From NCBI GenBank assembly GCA_039519185.1, contig CM076848.1:186680628-186744627 (forward strand): DNA of 64,000 nucleotides. The letters run 5' to 3'. A program made the position numbers and the translations under genes. Origin of the DNA: Astragalus membranaceus (Eukaryota; Streptophyta; Magnoliopsida; Fabales; Fabaceae). The notes under the pieces were generated by a model, which ran no database searches, was not told the DNA's origin, and saw only the letters and a program-made list of their open reading frames with translations. Each line of letters opens with the position of its first letter. Positions within the stretch are counted from its first letter, which is position 1. Positions 32,363 through 44,917 of the stretch are shown here, in pieces.

Positions 32363-35300
32363 TTCTAAAAAAAAAGAAGAAAAACTTTTTTAAAAAAGTG
32401 GGTCAAGCCTAATTAATTAAGTGTGTTGGTTTGTGGGATTGATTTGAACATCTTGCTTTGCCTCTATTCTTCCTCTTTTTCATAAGCATGTTGCATCCAT
32501 ATGCATTCTTCTTCTATGTTTGCTCTTGTAGATAGTTACTGCTATTGTTGTCGGCACCCTAGGTTAGTTGTATTTGATTGGTATTGAACCCTAGGGTAGA
32601 CGACATGTTATTGCTTTCTATTGTCTGGACTGTTCTGGATTTTTTCATTTGCAGGAGGAGTAGTTTTTAAAGAAATGCCCTTCGCACACACACACTTGTA
32701 CCTTGAGATTATATGATTAGAGAAAGAGACCATAACCCAGGTCTGTTAGGGTACCTTAGGATGAGTGGATTCGAGTAGTGGGAGCCCATCAGGACCTTTG
32801 TCCGTTTGGCTACTCACGAAAGTTTCAATCAGAGTTGTGCTCTTTCGTGATACCTTGTACCTAGCAGTTTGCTGCATTTACAAGGAATTTCGTGAAAGAG
32901 ACTGTGGCTCTGATGACCTTTGTGAGGGTGTGAATAGAGCTACATGAGAAGATTACCCCTAAAGTGCCTTAGATCATGGGTTCTACCCCTTTTTAGGTCA
33001 CAAGGGCTTTCCAAATTGTGTGCTGCATCGTTGCATTCAGTTCGATCAATTTTTCCTTCAGAATTTTCGAAAACCAAAAAAAGATATGATTTTCCTTTTC
33101 AATAAATCCCTATATGAGATAGCATGTAGTGTGAAAATTTTTGAATCACCACCTGCAAATATCCTCCTTATGCAGAAACCTCAAAAAAAAGAAGTATCTT
33201 GCATCCTGCATCATTGCATCATTACATCATTGCGTCATTTGCATTAAATAAAGTTCCAATTTTGGAAAAAAGTATTCATCTTGCATTTCATTGCAAAAGA
33301 GGAAAAAGCTCCTCGCCAAGTTCATCCAAAACATGGCATTCATGCATAAGCATTATTTCAAAAAAAGGGAGAAAAAAGACACAGTAGAACTACGTAAGCT
33401 TTGATTCCTCATTTCAATGGGGATACGTAGGAGCGGGTCATACCCCGTCAAGCACATCCTTTCTAAAACCTTTTTTATAATAGATCATTTGCATCTCCAA
33501 ATAATTTTCAAAATCATGTTTCAAAACTAGAAATGAAAAAAAATGAATGAAAAGTTTCCAATGCATGTATCTTCTCTAAACAAAGAAAAAATGGAAAAGC
33601 TCTTCATGTAAAAGCTCAATGAGTAAAAGTGCGCCTTCGGATGACGAAGGGTAATATCTCAAATTTGTTTGTGCACTACAAATTTGAGATGTTACGCTAC
33701 GATATCGGGGCACTTTGACCCTATCAAGTGAGGTTTGTTTTCAAATAAGAGAATAAGTTTGAGTTAATCAAATGTCGAAGCATTTCAGTATATTGCGTGA
33801 AGTATTGGGTCAGGATCCACTCAATGTTTCATGCAAGTTACTCAGAGTAACGACGATTGGTTGCCTCACGCCATTATTTTTACAAAAAAAAAGAAGATTT
33901 TGAAAGAAGAAAAGAAGAAAGGGTTACCGTTGTAGCCTTTCTCTTACCGGGTCATACGAAATAACGTACGGCCCGCATTTTCCAAAAAAAAAAAATATAA
34001 AAAAAAAGAGCTTGAATTATTGCCAATAAAAACCCTTCCATTTATCCTGCATACACGTAGAGCATCATCATCATACATAAAACAAAATTTTCAAAAAAAA
34101 AAGGGGGGTAAAAAGCAAAACTTCCAAAAAATCATCATAGTCTTTTCTTTTACCGGGCTACATGAGGTGATGTTCCCAAAATTTCAGTCACCAAACCCGA
34201 AAAAAAATGTTTTCATCTTATTTTTCATATGCATGTCAAATCGCATTATCGCCGTCATTTTCATATAAAGACATCATTTGCATGGCATAAAACAAAAACT
34301 TGATAAAATTCATACATGCATTCTTCTCAATCTCATCCAAAAATCGTGTCTTATCAGGAGCGCATCTCATGCATTATTGTTATCCTTTTTCACACATCAT
34401 AAAAAATAATACATTAACCCCTCATTTTGCATGCATTTCCATTCAATAAAAACCATGTCTTCCCACGCATGTTTTTTTTGAGTATCATCCATTTCATTGC
34501 ACAAAAAATGAAAACAAGAAAGCATCTCATTCATAATCATGAATAAAAATCATCATCAAATTTATTCAAAATGTAGCATTCATGCACCATTTCATTAACC
34601 TCATCACTTTGGTTCAAATACATCATTCCTCCATACATGCATCTTTCAAAAAAGGAAGGGGCATTGGCATTTCATACTTTGCCTTGCCTCTAAAAAAAAT
34701 CATCATTTAGAAAAAAGCATCATTCCTGCATCTTTCATCATTCAAAAGAAAAAGGGGGCATCGGCATTTCATATCTTGTCTTGCCTCTATAAAAATCATT
34801 TTGAGAAGAAGCATCATTCTTGCATCATTCATCATCCAAAGATGCAATGGCATTTCATATTTCGTCTTGCATAAAAAGAAAGCATCAAAAAGAAAAACTT
34901 TTAGAATAATCACACTTTTCAAGTGAATATGTTTTCATACATTTCATTTTCATCATGTATACATCATAATGTTTTCATCCATGCATTGCATACAACAAAA
35001 TGTCGTGATGAGAGACGAGATGTTCTTGCAAAGTAATCTTTCCTTTTTGGAAAAGTTTACCCTCACTCATTTGCAAACTCAAGGTGTTCCAAGGCACTCA
35101 GTTTTTCACATCAATAGCTCATTTGTATTTCCTTCAAAAAAAAACATTACATCTCATCCATTCCATGATAAAAGACTGAAACAGTTCATCAAAAAAAAAA
35201 GTTTTATATCATGTTTTAAGCAATGTTAACTCTCTGTGAAGCGTTCTTCTAGTGAGCATGCATGCTAGGTGCAGTTTCTCTTGTTTGAGTCAGTCAATTT

Positions 35301-37279
35301 CCTTCATTCCTTATCCAAGTCTAATCCCGCCCCGTCCACCCATAAAGCATATTCTCTCCCATCAGTGCATACTCGACTTTTTGGTTCATTCTCACTAACA
35401 CTTTAAGTCCTCCATGCTGGGGCAATTCTGTGATCACTAATTTTCCTTGTCAGTATCATATTCCTTTAGTGCAAGTCTTTCTAAAAATATATAATAAATA
35501 AAAAAGGATAAAATAAGCTCGCTAGGTTGAAAATCCGCAAAGGGCGGCCTAGGCAAAAAAAGAGCGCCCGGTGGATCGAAAACTCGCAAAGAGCGGTCCA
35601 GGCAAAAATTAGGGCACAAAAAAAAAGAGCAAACAGATGAAGATAGATAAATTATTGTCCTAAAGTTAAGTCTTACAGAAATAAGCAATCAGGATTTGAA
35701 ATGAAATTTGGCCATCTCTCCATACCCTCAAGAACCTAAAATCCCAGAAAGTCCATTTCCTACCCCTCTCAAGCCAAAGATTCAAAACCACAAAAATACC
35801 CTTTGTTACCCATCTTAAGCCGAGAAAAGCCCAAGATGTCCCCATCACTCTGGACGAGGGTTAATTCCGCATCAAAGGTGGTATATCATTTCCACCCAAG
35901 TCAAAAGGAAAGGAAATTCACAAAAGTAGGGGAATAACAAAGTTCAAAGAGGAGAACCCCAAAACGAAGAAAGGAAGACAAAGGGAGTATAAATTAAGAG
36001 TCAATACATTCTGCCATGAAGCATAAGAGCTCCCCTTCAAAAAGGCCCCCAAATTCAATGGGTTCAATCATTTCCCCTTCCAAAAAAATACAAAAAAACA
36101 AAAAAAAAAACCTCAATTCATTAAATTTAACCATCTCTCCTTTCATAAAAGCTTCAAACACCTCATTGGGTACAACCATCCCCAAACACCTCATCAAACC
36201 TAATAACCATTTCCTTCATAAATCATTGACCATCAGCCAACACCGAATAAGACCCATCCTCCCCATCAACCCCAAACACTTCATTAAGCTCAATCACCCC
36301 ATTCTCCATATCGCAACCCTAAAAAGTCCATTCCGATCAATGACTAATTGCTTTTGTTTTCTCAAGTTTTAATTTTAAGACAAATAAGTTTATCTATTTG
36401 CGACGTGTTTGCCCAAAAAAAAAAACAAGCAGAAAAAAGAAAGCTGCTCAAAAAGAAAAAACAAACAATCAAAAAAGGAAAGTTGGTAAAAAAGAAGAAG
36501 GACTTGCACTCCAAGATGCATTCGTGTTGCATTAAAACAAGGTCTAGTGGTCACCAAGTGGAGCCTCTCATCATACTAAAAAGTCAAAACTTTCATTGCA
36601 TTTGAGTTGTTCTTAAAGAGAATCAAAAGTGTGTACTAGGGGGCATTCCCTTCACCTCTCACTCCACTCAACTTTGGGGAGATTTGTTCATTGCCCACCC
36701 CATTCATATTTCACAACCTCACTCAAAGAAACCATTTGAAATGTCATTCGAAAGTGGGGCAAGTGCGTTCCCATTCCTTCACCTCATTCGTTCCTATAAA
36801 ACCTCACCGGGGCAATCTCAACTCACCATCCTAAACAAAGCCTTGTCATTCTAATTGGGGTAGCTTTGTCCTTGTTATGACTGGGGCAAGATCAAACTTT
36901 ATGGGTTGAGACAAAACCTCTTTTGCTCCACCTTTCATTTCAAAAGCCGAAGCATTCCCAATTCATCATCTTCTACACCCCTAGTTGTTGTCACCACTAG
37001 ACAGGGGCAAGTTATTCACTCGTTAAAGACCTGGATTGGGGCAATCTTGTATCTCTTGACCCCCCATAAGCTTCGGCAATAACCATGTCTGTCATTCCTT
37101 CACTTGCCATGCCCTAAACCAATTCCAAGTTAACTGACTCATTCATTCACATTTGCACTCCTATGCATGCTTACTAGACAATGCTTCAAAAGGAGGGAAC
37201 ACAAGTGGTTTAGGTGATATCTAAAATTCAGTCATCATGGAAAGAAAGAGAAAACAAGTGAGGTTGTTTGTAAATAAAA

Positions 37280-39210
37280 ACCTTGAGAACACCGGAGTTT
37301 GAATCAAATTCAATTTTTCAACAGAATGGTCAATAATCATCTCAATTCCTTGCATCCAAAGTCTCGCATCTCATCATCACAAAAATGTTTACCTCATGCA
37401 TCTAGGCATTTCAATCTATTCATTATAGCGTATGCATCAAAGCGTTACATTTGCATATTCACATTTTGTGCATTCATCACGTAGCAAAAAGAAAAAACGT
37501 TCCACGTAAGTTGCACCATATTAATACTTGCATTTCATAGAGGAAATAGTAAAGAAGAAAAAGCAGAAATCTTTTCATTGCATTGGCATCATATTAATGT
37601 TCGCACTTCATAAAAAAGAAAAGAACAAAATCATTCCATGTCATTCACCATTCCACAAGATACTAATCATTTCATGCACCATTGCATCATCAAAATTCTT
37701 CAGACCATTAGATCAATACAGACATATGTTGACCCATAAACTAGACCTTTGCGTCCATAATTCAAAGCTACTCCCTCGATCCCAAGCGATCCTCATTTCA
37801 TGTGTTGACTCTCACTTGAAAACTCCAAACAAGCAATAAAAAGAACAGAAACATTCCCTGTCATCCAGTATTCCATATCATTCATCATTTCATAAGCATT
37901 CCGTTGTCATTCAATCCTCAAACATTAAAGCGGCGCATTTGCATCATATTAACGTTAGCATTTCCATAAAAGAAAAAGAACAAAAATCATTGCATCAAAC
38001 ATCAGAGCATCGCATCATATTAATGTCTGCATTTCATAGAAGGAGCAAAAAAAGAAACAAACAGAAGTTAGAACAAGAGCATTCCATTCATCAAAGCATC
38101 AATCACCGCATACACTTGCATTCAAACATCAAAGCATTATGTTGATATTTGCATTTCACAAACTACAAAGAAGAAGCAGATACAAAAGAACAAAAGCATT
38201 CCATAATGTTCAAGACATCAATCATGGCATACGTTTGCATTACATGTGTCATTCATTGCATTGCTAAGCAAAATGCGGACGGACACAAGATGTTAATCCT
38301 CATGCCTAGTCCCAAGAATCAGCACTTCAAGTGTCAGTCTTCAATCTAATTCTCAAGTCAGTCATCCTGGACTTGTCAGTCTCAAAATCTCATTCCCAGT
38401 CGCTCCTTCAGTTCGGAGTTCAAATGCTCTTTCAGTTTAGAGTTCAGCCGCTCCTTCAGTTCGGAGTTCAAATGCCCTCGGGTCCCAAGTGGTTCATTAA
38501 AAACACGCCAAGTGTTCAGTTACTGCTTTCCTTCTAGCAAACCAAGCATTCATCATCATTGCATTAGACATCAAATCGATTTTCAAAATACAAAATCGCT
38601 TTCAATAAAACAAAAAAGAACCAAAGATTCATCATCCCATCAAACATCAAAGCAATACAGTTGCATCACATCAATACTTGCATCTCATAGAAGAAAAGAA
38701 AGCTAAAGCATCCCATGTCATTCATCATTTCATGTTATTCAATATTCACATTTCATAGAAAAAAGGCAAAGAAGGAAAAGTTTTCCATTACATGTCATCT
38801 GCCATTTCATCAAAACACAAGAACATTACATATCATCAAACACCAAAATTTTGCATTCGCATACTCACGATTCTTAAAAGAGCAAAAAAAGAGAAGCCAA
38901 AAGAGAGAAAAGAGAAGAGCCAATAGAGCAACAAAAAGAAAAGAAAAGAAAGAAAAAGAAAGAAGAAGCTGGACAAAGAGAAAAGGGCATATAGGAACAG
39001 GAGAAAATCATGCACTCATCACACATAAAAAGAAAAAGAAAATCATGCATTACATACAGACAGGAGAAGAAAAGGAAAATCATTGCATTCATCAAGCATA
39101 TAAGAACAGTAGAAAATCACGCATTCATCCGACATAGACAAAAGAAAAAAGAAATTCATTACATTTACATTCATCATAAGAAAAAAAGAAAACAGCAATC
39201 ATGGCATTTT
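37280..39210. repeat. Degenerate repeat field, CATTTGCATCAT..CATTTCATA-AAAGAAAAAG
   Basis: Roughly ten loose copies, spaced about 80-130 bp, of a unit combining a cat-rich stretch (gcatcatattaatg, catttcata) with an A/G-rich stretch (agaaaaagaacaaaa). Too diverged for an exact period by eye. Confidence 0.55.
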
Positions 39211-39696
39211 GCATTGCATGCATTTGTTCATTTTCAGCTGCAGGTACAAAGAGAGGATGAGCACTCCGGCGTTAGCCCTCGCCCCCAGATTCCAGAAAAT
39301 GCTCCCCCAAGTTGGGAGTTCAGAAAAGAAAAAAAGAAAAGAGAGAAACAAAAAGGAAAAGAAAAAGAGAAAAGAAAAGAGAGCGCTCAGGCGCGCATTG
39401 CGGATTGGAGCCCAGAGATCATCGCTCCCTTCTGCCCAGGTCTCACATCGTGTACGAGCAACGCGATGGACCGCAGCCCCATGTGAGGTTCAACGGAATA
39501 GTTGTATCAGCCTAAGATACAGTGGACGCCGTGCATTGATCTGTATATCAGTTCCGGAGCTGATAACGATCCCCCCGGTCGCTCGAAAAGGCCAACAGGA
39601 AGAGCGTGCTCCTCAAAGCCACATGCAAACTCGGATTCGTCAAAAGTTCGTTTAAGGATTACAGGTTTTAGGCAGCCTGGGCAATTTACCGCTTTT

Positions 39697-39850
39697 TGCA
39701 CGCCAAGTGCCCATTTTACTTTTCTGTCTGCACGCCAAGGGCCCATTTTACTTTTCTGTCTGCACGCCAAGTGCCCATTTTACTTTTCTGCCTGCACGCA
39801 AGTGCCCATTTTACCTTTTCTGTCTGCACGTCAGTGTTCATTTACTGTTT
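39697..39850. repeat. Minisatellite, 32 bp unit, five copies
   Basis: tgcacgccaagtgcccattt starts at 39697, 39729, 39761, 39793 and 39825, with the last two units slightly changed. It lies about 170 bp before the PPT, where Ogre/Tat elements often carry minisatellites. Confidence 0.92.
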
Positions 39851-40010
39851 TCGCATCAACACGAAAGTGTCTATCTTTCCAAAAACAAAAAAGGGGAAAT
39901 TCCGGTTTCTCCAAATGGACAAAATTGGTATAATTTCTGAATTCTTTATTTCTATTTTACCTTCGAAATATGTCTCGCGCAATTCATATTTCTTGGTAAA
40001 ATCCAAATAA

Positions 40011-40021
40011 AGAGGGGCAGC
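40011..40021 (+). other. Polypurine tract of the Ogre-like element
   Basis: agaggggcagc immediately before the 3' LTR start tgtcatacc, the expected place for plus-strand priming. Confidence 0.75.
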
Positions 40022-43000
40022 TGTCATACCCCAATTTTGTCCGGCTTAGGTCAAAACCCTAATTTTCCACAAAAAATAAATAAATTGAAGCGCGAAGAGC
40101 CTTATGCACTGCATTTCGGATCCTAGAAGGCATTCCAAGGTTCTTGAAATCATTTTTAGGGTTGGAACGCATTTTTCGGGCAAATTAGGGTTTTAGAGTT
40201 AAAAAGGGTATTTTGGTCAATTATAACGGTTTTTTTTCTCTCGCTTTCAAAAAGGCTCAAAAATATGTATAATTAAAAATAGAAATCTGAAATCAAAATA
40301 TAAAAATGAATAACAAAATAATATTGGATGCTTATTGTATTTTTAGAATTAGGGCTAATTCCTTTTTAGGTGCTTTTGCTTTTATCCATTTTTTGGCTAA
40401 AGTGAGCACTAATTTTACAAGCAAACAACCTCCCTCACTCCATCCTCATGCTCCACGCCACTTCCCTCACTTCAGCCCCCCATCAAGTGCACATCACAAA
40501 AGCCTTTCATCATGACAAGCACACCTTTGAGTCCAATAACATTCAATACACAACATATTTTTACCTTCCTTCTCTCTACACCACTAAATACACACTAATT
40601 TCTTTACCTCCCTCACTCCATCCTCATGCTCCACGCCACCCTTCACTTCAGCCCCCATCAAGTGCACATCACAAAATCCTTTCATCATGACAAGCACACC
40701 TTTGAGTCCAATAACATTCAATACACAACATATTTTTACCTTCCTTCTCTCTACACCACTAAATACACACTAATTTCTTTACTTCCCTCTCACAAATTTA
40801 AACCCATTGGATCTTTGAAATTCAAGGAGAACAACTCACTCCTCTCCTCCCAAAAACCACACAAAACCGTAGCCCTTCTCCTCTCCCTCACTTCCTCTTG
40901 TTTTTCTTTCATCTCAAAGGAACCTTCCCATTTCTCCTACACCAAAAAACCCTAGCACTCCAAAAACCTCCCCTTTTCTCTCTCAAAACCGTGGCCTCCC
41001 CACTCCCTTCCTTCATCCATTTTTGATTTCTTCTTCACCCAAGCACCACCATCTAACTTCATTCTCATCCCTCTTTCATATACCTTCTCCATTTTCCATT
41101 CAAGATCAAACATCATCATCAAGGAAGGTTTTCATCAAGCTTTTTTGGGGTTGGAGTTGAAGTTCCTTGGAGGTTCTTGTTGATTTGGTTTCTATTTTCT
41201 TCATCTCATTGCATTTTCTAGCTTGGATTTGAGGTAAAAACTTTCAAACCCTTGCATCATCTTCAACCCTTTCGCATTAAAACCCATTTTCCTCTTCGCT
41301 TTGCATTTCACATATCATCATCATTTTGTTTAAAATGTAGCTTGTTGTTGTTGGTGAGAGGAGCCTTAAACACTATTGACAAACACTTAGGGAGGCTTGG
41401 GTGTTTAAGGTGCCTCTCACTCTTGAATAAATTGAGTCATGTTGTTTTGTGTTGATTTTTTGCATTTGTTGTGAGATAAAATTGTTGTTTCATGTGTTGT
41501 TTGGTTCGCATATCCTATTAAAGTTAGCTTTAATTTGATTTTGTTGTTTCTCTTTGCTTGATGGGGCTTAATCATGTTGTAGATATTTGATTTTAGTGTT
41601 TTCATGCTTAGATACTTTGTTTAGGTTTGCAAATTTCTTTTCTCACATAGATTTCGCACAAAGTAAAGAGTTTGAGAACAAATGTTGATTTGAGGTTTTA
41701 GTGTTTAAATTATGTGATTAATTGTTCCTAAATCTTGTTGGTATCTTTTGCTTGCTTGATTTTGGGAGTTTGATGAATAAATTTATGGTTTGACTATGTA
41801 TTGGTTTCGCAAGTCATGAAGAATAAATAGAGTTTTTATATGTTTGCTTATTGTCTCAAGTTGATGATAGGCAATATGATTCTCACTTATGCCTAGTGCA
41901 CCTTGCCTAAAGTGATGAGGATTGTTCTATATGATTCAACCCTTTTAGTTTATATGTTGTTTAAGTTGATGATTGGCAAGAAGATTCACGCTTGTGCACT
42001 TGCGCACACTAATTTAAGTGTTGAGTATTGACCAAAGTGATTCAACATGCTTTGGTGTTTTGATTGTTAAGATGACTTGCTTGTTTAGGGTTTGCCAATG
42101 ATCATGCTTGAGGCTACTCTTTTGAATTCATTTGTGCCTACCACTTCCTTGTCTACTCCCATGTGGAATCATTAATACTTAAATAGGCCCATTCCTCACA
42201 TTGCATCTTCCACTAGATGTGCATTTAGATTCCCTTGCGTTTTGTAGAAATATTTGAGTATGGTTCTCGCCTAGCATCTTCCACTAGATGTGCATTTAGG
42301 TTCAATCTTGCCCACTCTTGTATCTTTGCTTAATGCCCAATTCAAGTTCCTTCTTTGCCTATTTATGTGTTGTGGTCTAACATGTGTAGTCTAGGCTAAT
42401 ATTTGCTCAAGAATTCAAATGAGATTGTTGTTTGCCTAAGGATTCGATTTGCATTCATTGCTTTCTTTTCTAAATGGCCTAGCATGAAAATGGTGACTAG
42501 TGACAATCACCCATAACCTTTGTTAGTTTGGTTGTCCTAAGAGCCTAAATTTCAAAAAAAGGATATTTTCATATGCATAAGTTACTAGTGATAATCACCC
42601 ATAACCTTTGTTAGTTTGATTATCATGAATGCTTTCAGTTTCAAAAGATATTTTCCTACGCATCAAAAGTCATAGCAAGTGTTAGTGATGATCACCCATA
42701 ACCTTTGTTAGTTTGATTATCATGAATTCTTTCAATTTCAAAAGATATTTTCCTAAGCATCAAAAGTCATAGCAAGTGTTAGTGATGATCACCCATAACC
42801 TTTGTTAGTTTGATCATCATGAGCGCCCCTCACTTTTCAAAACCAAAGCAAAAAGACTTTCACTTTCAAGGCTCGTTAGAACTACGTCGCTTTGATTCCC
42901 ATTCGGGATACGTAGGAGCGAGTCGCATTCTCGTCAAGCGCAATCATAAAAAGTTTAGCATTTCTACAATAAAAAAGAGTTATTGTCATAACAAAAAAAG

Positions 43001-43840
43001 AATCACTTTTGCAAACCAAGATTATTTTCAGAACGAGAACCTTTTCCATTCTAAAAACGTTTTCAACCCATCGTCGCTAGTGTCTAATCAGAACCTTTGT
43101 TCGTCTAGCCATTGGTGGCGATGTCTTTTTCCCAAAAGAACAACAAGCGATGATCACCCATAACTGTTGTTAGTTTGATCATTCGTGCCAATCAATCTCT
43201 TTCGAAAACCCCTTTCTAAAGAACAAATAAAAACGAGTCGCTACTAATAGTCAATCAGAGCCTTTGTTCGTCTGACTGGCGGTAGTAACTCTCATTTTCA
43301 AGAGTACTTAGCGGTGATTACCCATAACCTTGGTTAGTTTAATCATTCACTAAATGCTCGTCCTATTTCGAAAACTCACTAAAAGAGATAAAAAACAAAA
43401 AACTTTTCAAAAAGACAAAGAAGAACTACGTAGCTTTGAGTTCTCCATCGCACCGGGAGATACGTAGGAGCGAGCCATGTCCCGTCAAGCGTTTTTTCTA
43501 AAAAACCATTTTCCCCCCTTTTTCATAATAAATAAATATTTTCATTAGGAATTTTTCAATAAGAAGTAGAGAGGCAAAATTATGTATTTTCAAGTCAACA
43601 CACTAAAACCACACATTTAATTAAAAGTTCCCTCTCAGTAGAGAGGACGTGTGGGGTGCTAACACCTTCCCTGCGCGTAACCGACCCCCGAACCCTAATC
43701 TCTAGTTTCGCAAGACCAATCGCTTTCCAAAAAAGGTTTTCCTAATATTTTCCTTAATAAATATTGGTGGCGGCTTCATTGATTTTAGAAAAGTTGTAAA
43801 CGAGGAAGGTTCTCCCTCGGGGACTTTTTCGGGCGCAACA
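40022..43840 (+). repeat. 3' LTR of the Ogre-like element
   Basis: Near-identical to the 5' LTR, with scattered single-base differences and a few one-base indels. One difference restores a stem: at 42784-42818 the outer stem is GATGATCA/TGATCATC where the 5' LTR has GATAATCA/TGATCATC. Confidence 0.92.
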
Positions 43841-44250
43841 TACGCTAACCCCCATGACGTATTGTACGAGTAGCTCTCAATGTAAACGGACAACTTCTTC
43901 TCTTAGACCCGAAAATTCTAGAATCATTAGACCACTCCCCTTGCTTCTCGCAACCAAATATAATCTTATCTCTAGAACCCCTTTTACCTCCAGCTTTGTC
44001 GGATCTTACGATGATAACCACAACTCCAATACGCCTCCCAACCGCGTTAGCCCACTCTTCAACATCCTGGCGTGTAGAAAAAATCTACAAAATAGAAAAA
44101 ATAGATAAATGTTGCGTACTTAATTAATTAAATATCTACCAAACTTTGATCAAGAAAATTGGTTTGAAAAATATACCATTTCCGTCCAGAATGCCTCTGT
44201 AGCGTCTACCACGAAAGGAACAAGTTGCGACTCTGTATGCACAATATCTG
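43841..44250 (-). pseudogene. FAR1/MULE transposase N-terminal exons, copy B, broken by the Ogre-like insertion
   Basis: On minus, exon a (about 44250-44177) reads VHTESQLVPFVVDATEAFWTEM and has a GT donor. Exon b starts at 44084 after tttgtag and reads IFSTRQDVEEWANAVGRRIGVVVII, VRSDKAGGKRGSRDKIIFGCEK. The SD..GGKRGSR..FGCE pattern is the start of the FAR1-type (WRKY-GCM1 zinc-finger) DNA-binding domain of MULE transposases. In another frame PFTLRATR follows, with stops and shifts. The frame then meets the right LTR at 43840, and the part on the other side (28243 and below) is already C-terminal. The catalytic domain is therefore lost. Copy A has no counterpart. Confidence 0.75.
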
Positions 44251-44309
44251 TTTCAAAATAGAACAACAGTTATACAGAAAATAATTTAAAAAAAAAAACA
44301 AAGCGGGTT

Positions 44310-44600
44310 TACGTGCCTCAAACGTAAATCCGCTTTGTATTTTTTACAAATCAGATATACCCCCATCCAGGTATATCCGATTCATTAAAAGATAAAAGCG
44401 GATTTAGGTAAATTCTATTGCGCATCGGATTTAGCTAAATCTGATTTATTAAAATTTAGCTTTCTGTTCTGAATTAAATGGTCAAATCGGATTTATCTGT
44501 CAGTTTGATAGATCCGATTTGACTTATGCGTGTGAATTTAAGTATTTAAAGCTAATCGGATTTACCTTCCATTTAGGTAAATCCGATTTCCAGATTAAGT
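44310..44600. repeat. MULE subterminal repeats, right end, copy B
   Basis: Units such as gtaaatccgcttt, caggtatatccgattc, atcggatttagctaaat and aatcggatttacc..ggtaaatccgattt. They mirror the left-end cluster at 13340-13530 in sequence and position. Confidence 0.8.
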
Positions 44601-44632
44601 GGTCCCCCATCAGAGAATCTTCCAAAAGTCAA

Positions 44633-44718
44633 TTTTTGTAATTTATGTCAAGGGTATTTTCGGGATTACGATATTGGGTAGGGGTAGATAGGAGTTGATG
44701 GGGGTATAAAAAAAACTC
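44633..44718. repeat. MULE right terminal inverted repeat, copy B
   Basis: Matches 17735-17812, ending poly-A then ctc, followed by TTTTCTAAA at 44719-44727. The left end of this MULE copy does not exist because the duplication began inside the element. Confidence 0.85.
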
Positions 44719-44883
44719 TTTTCTAAATATCCATTTTGTCTCTCCTCTTCTCTCTGCCAGCCTACTCAATAGTAACACAATATTGAAGGCGCCACCTCCA
44801 TCATGTCATCATGTGACACATGGGTCAAAAAAGGCTGTGACAAATATTTACACAAATATTATACAAGGAAAACAGGTAGCTTA

Positions 44884-44917
<34 letters not shown>

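Larger units (their letters stand above)
32363..40010 (+). other. Non-coding interior of the Ogre-like element
   Basis: No retroviral-type domains. Notable blocks: a stem-loop at 32773-32815; 'ctcgctaggttgaaaatccg..caaagggcgg' doubled at 35517-35610; long A-rich runs with degenerate cattgcatcat / catttcataaaagaaaaag units over about 33180-34960 and 37280-39210; and a GC-richer 39240-39690. Lysine/His-rich open frames here (38715-39655) come from these repeats. Confidence 0.6.
28527..43840 (+). mobile_element. Ogre/Tat-like LTR retrotransposon without coding genes (15.3 kb, LARD-type)
   Basis: LTRs of 3816 and 3819 bp (28527-32342, 40022-43840) start tgtcataccccaa and end gggcgcaaca, and are nearly identical. 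The PBS after the left LTR (tggcgacttcactgggga) matches the tRNA-Arg-type site of Ogre elements. A PPT (agaggggcag) precedes the right LTR. Flanks cacgc and tacgc are probably a 5-bp duplication with one change. The 7.7 kb interior has no gag, protease, RT, RNase H or integrase frame, so it must have been copied by proteins supplied in trans. It inserted into the MULE of duplication copy B, between the C-terminal and N-terminal transposase parts. Near-identical LTRs mean it is young. Confidence 0.88.

Noticed and set aside
38715..39655. Lysine/glutamate-rich frames of 140-158 codons
   Set aside because: Low-complexity AAAGAAAAAG repeats in the element interior, with several frames open at once.
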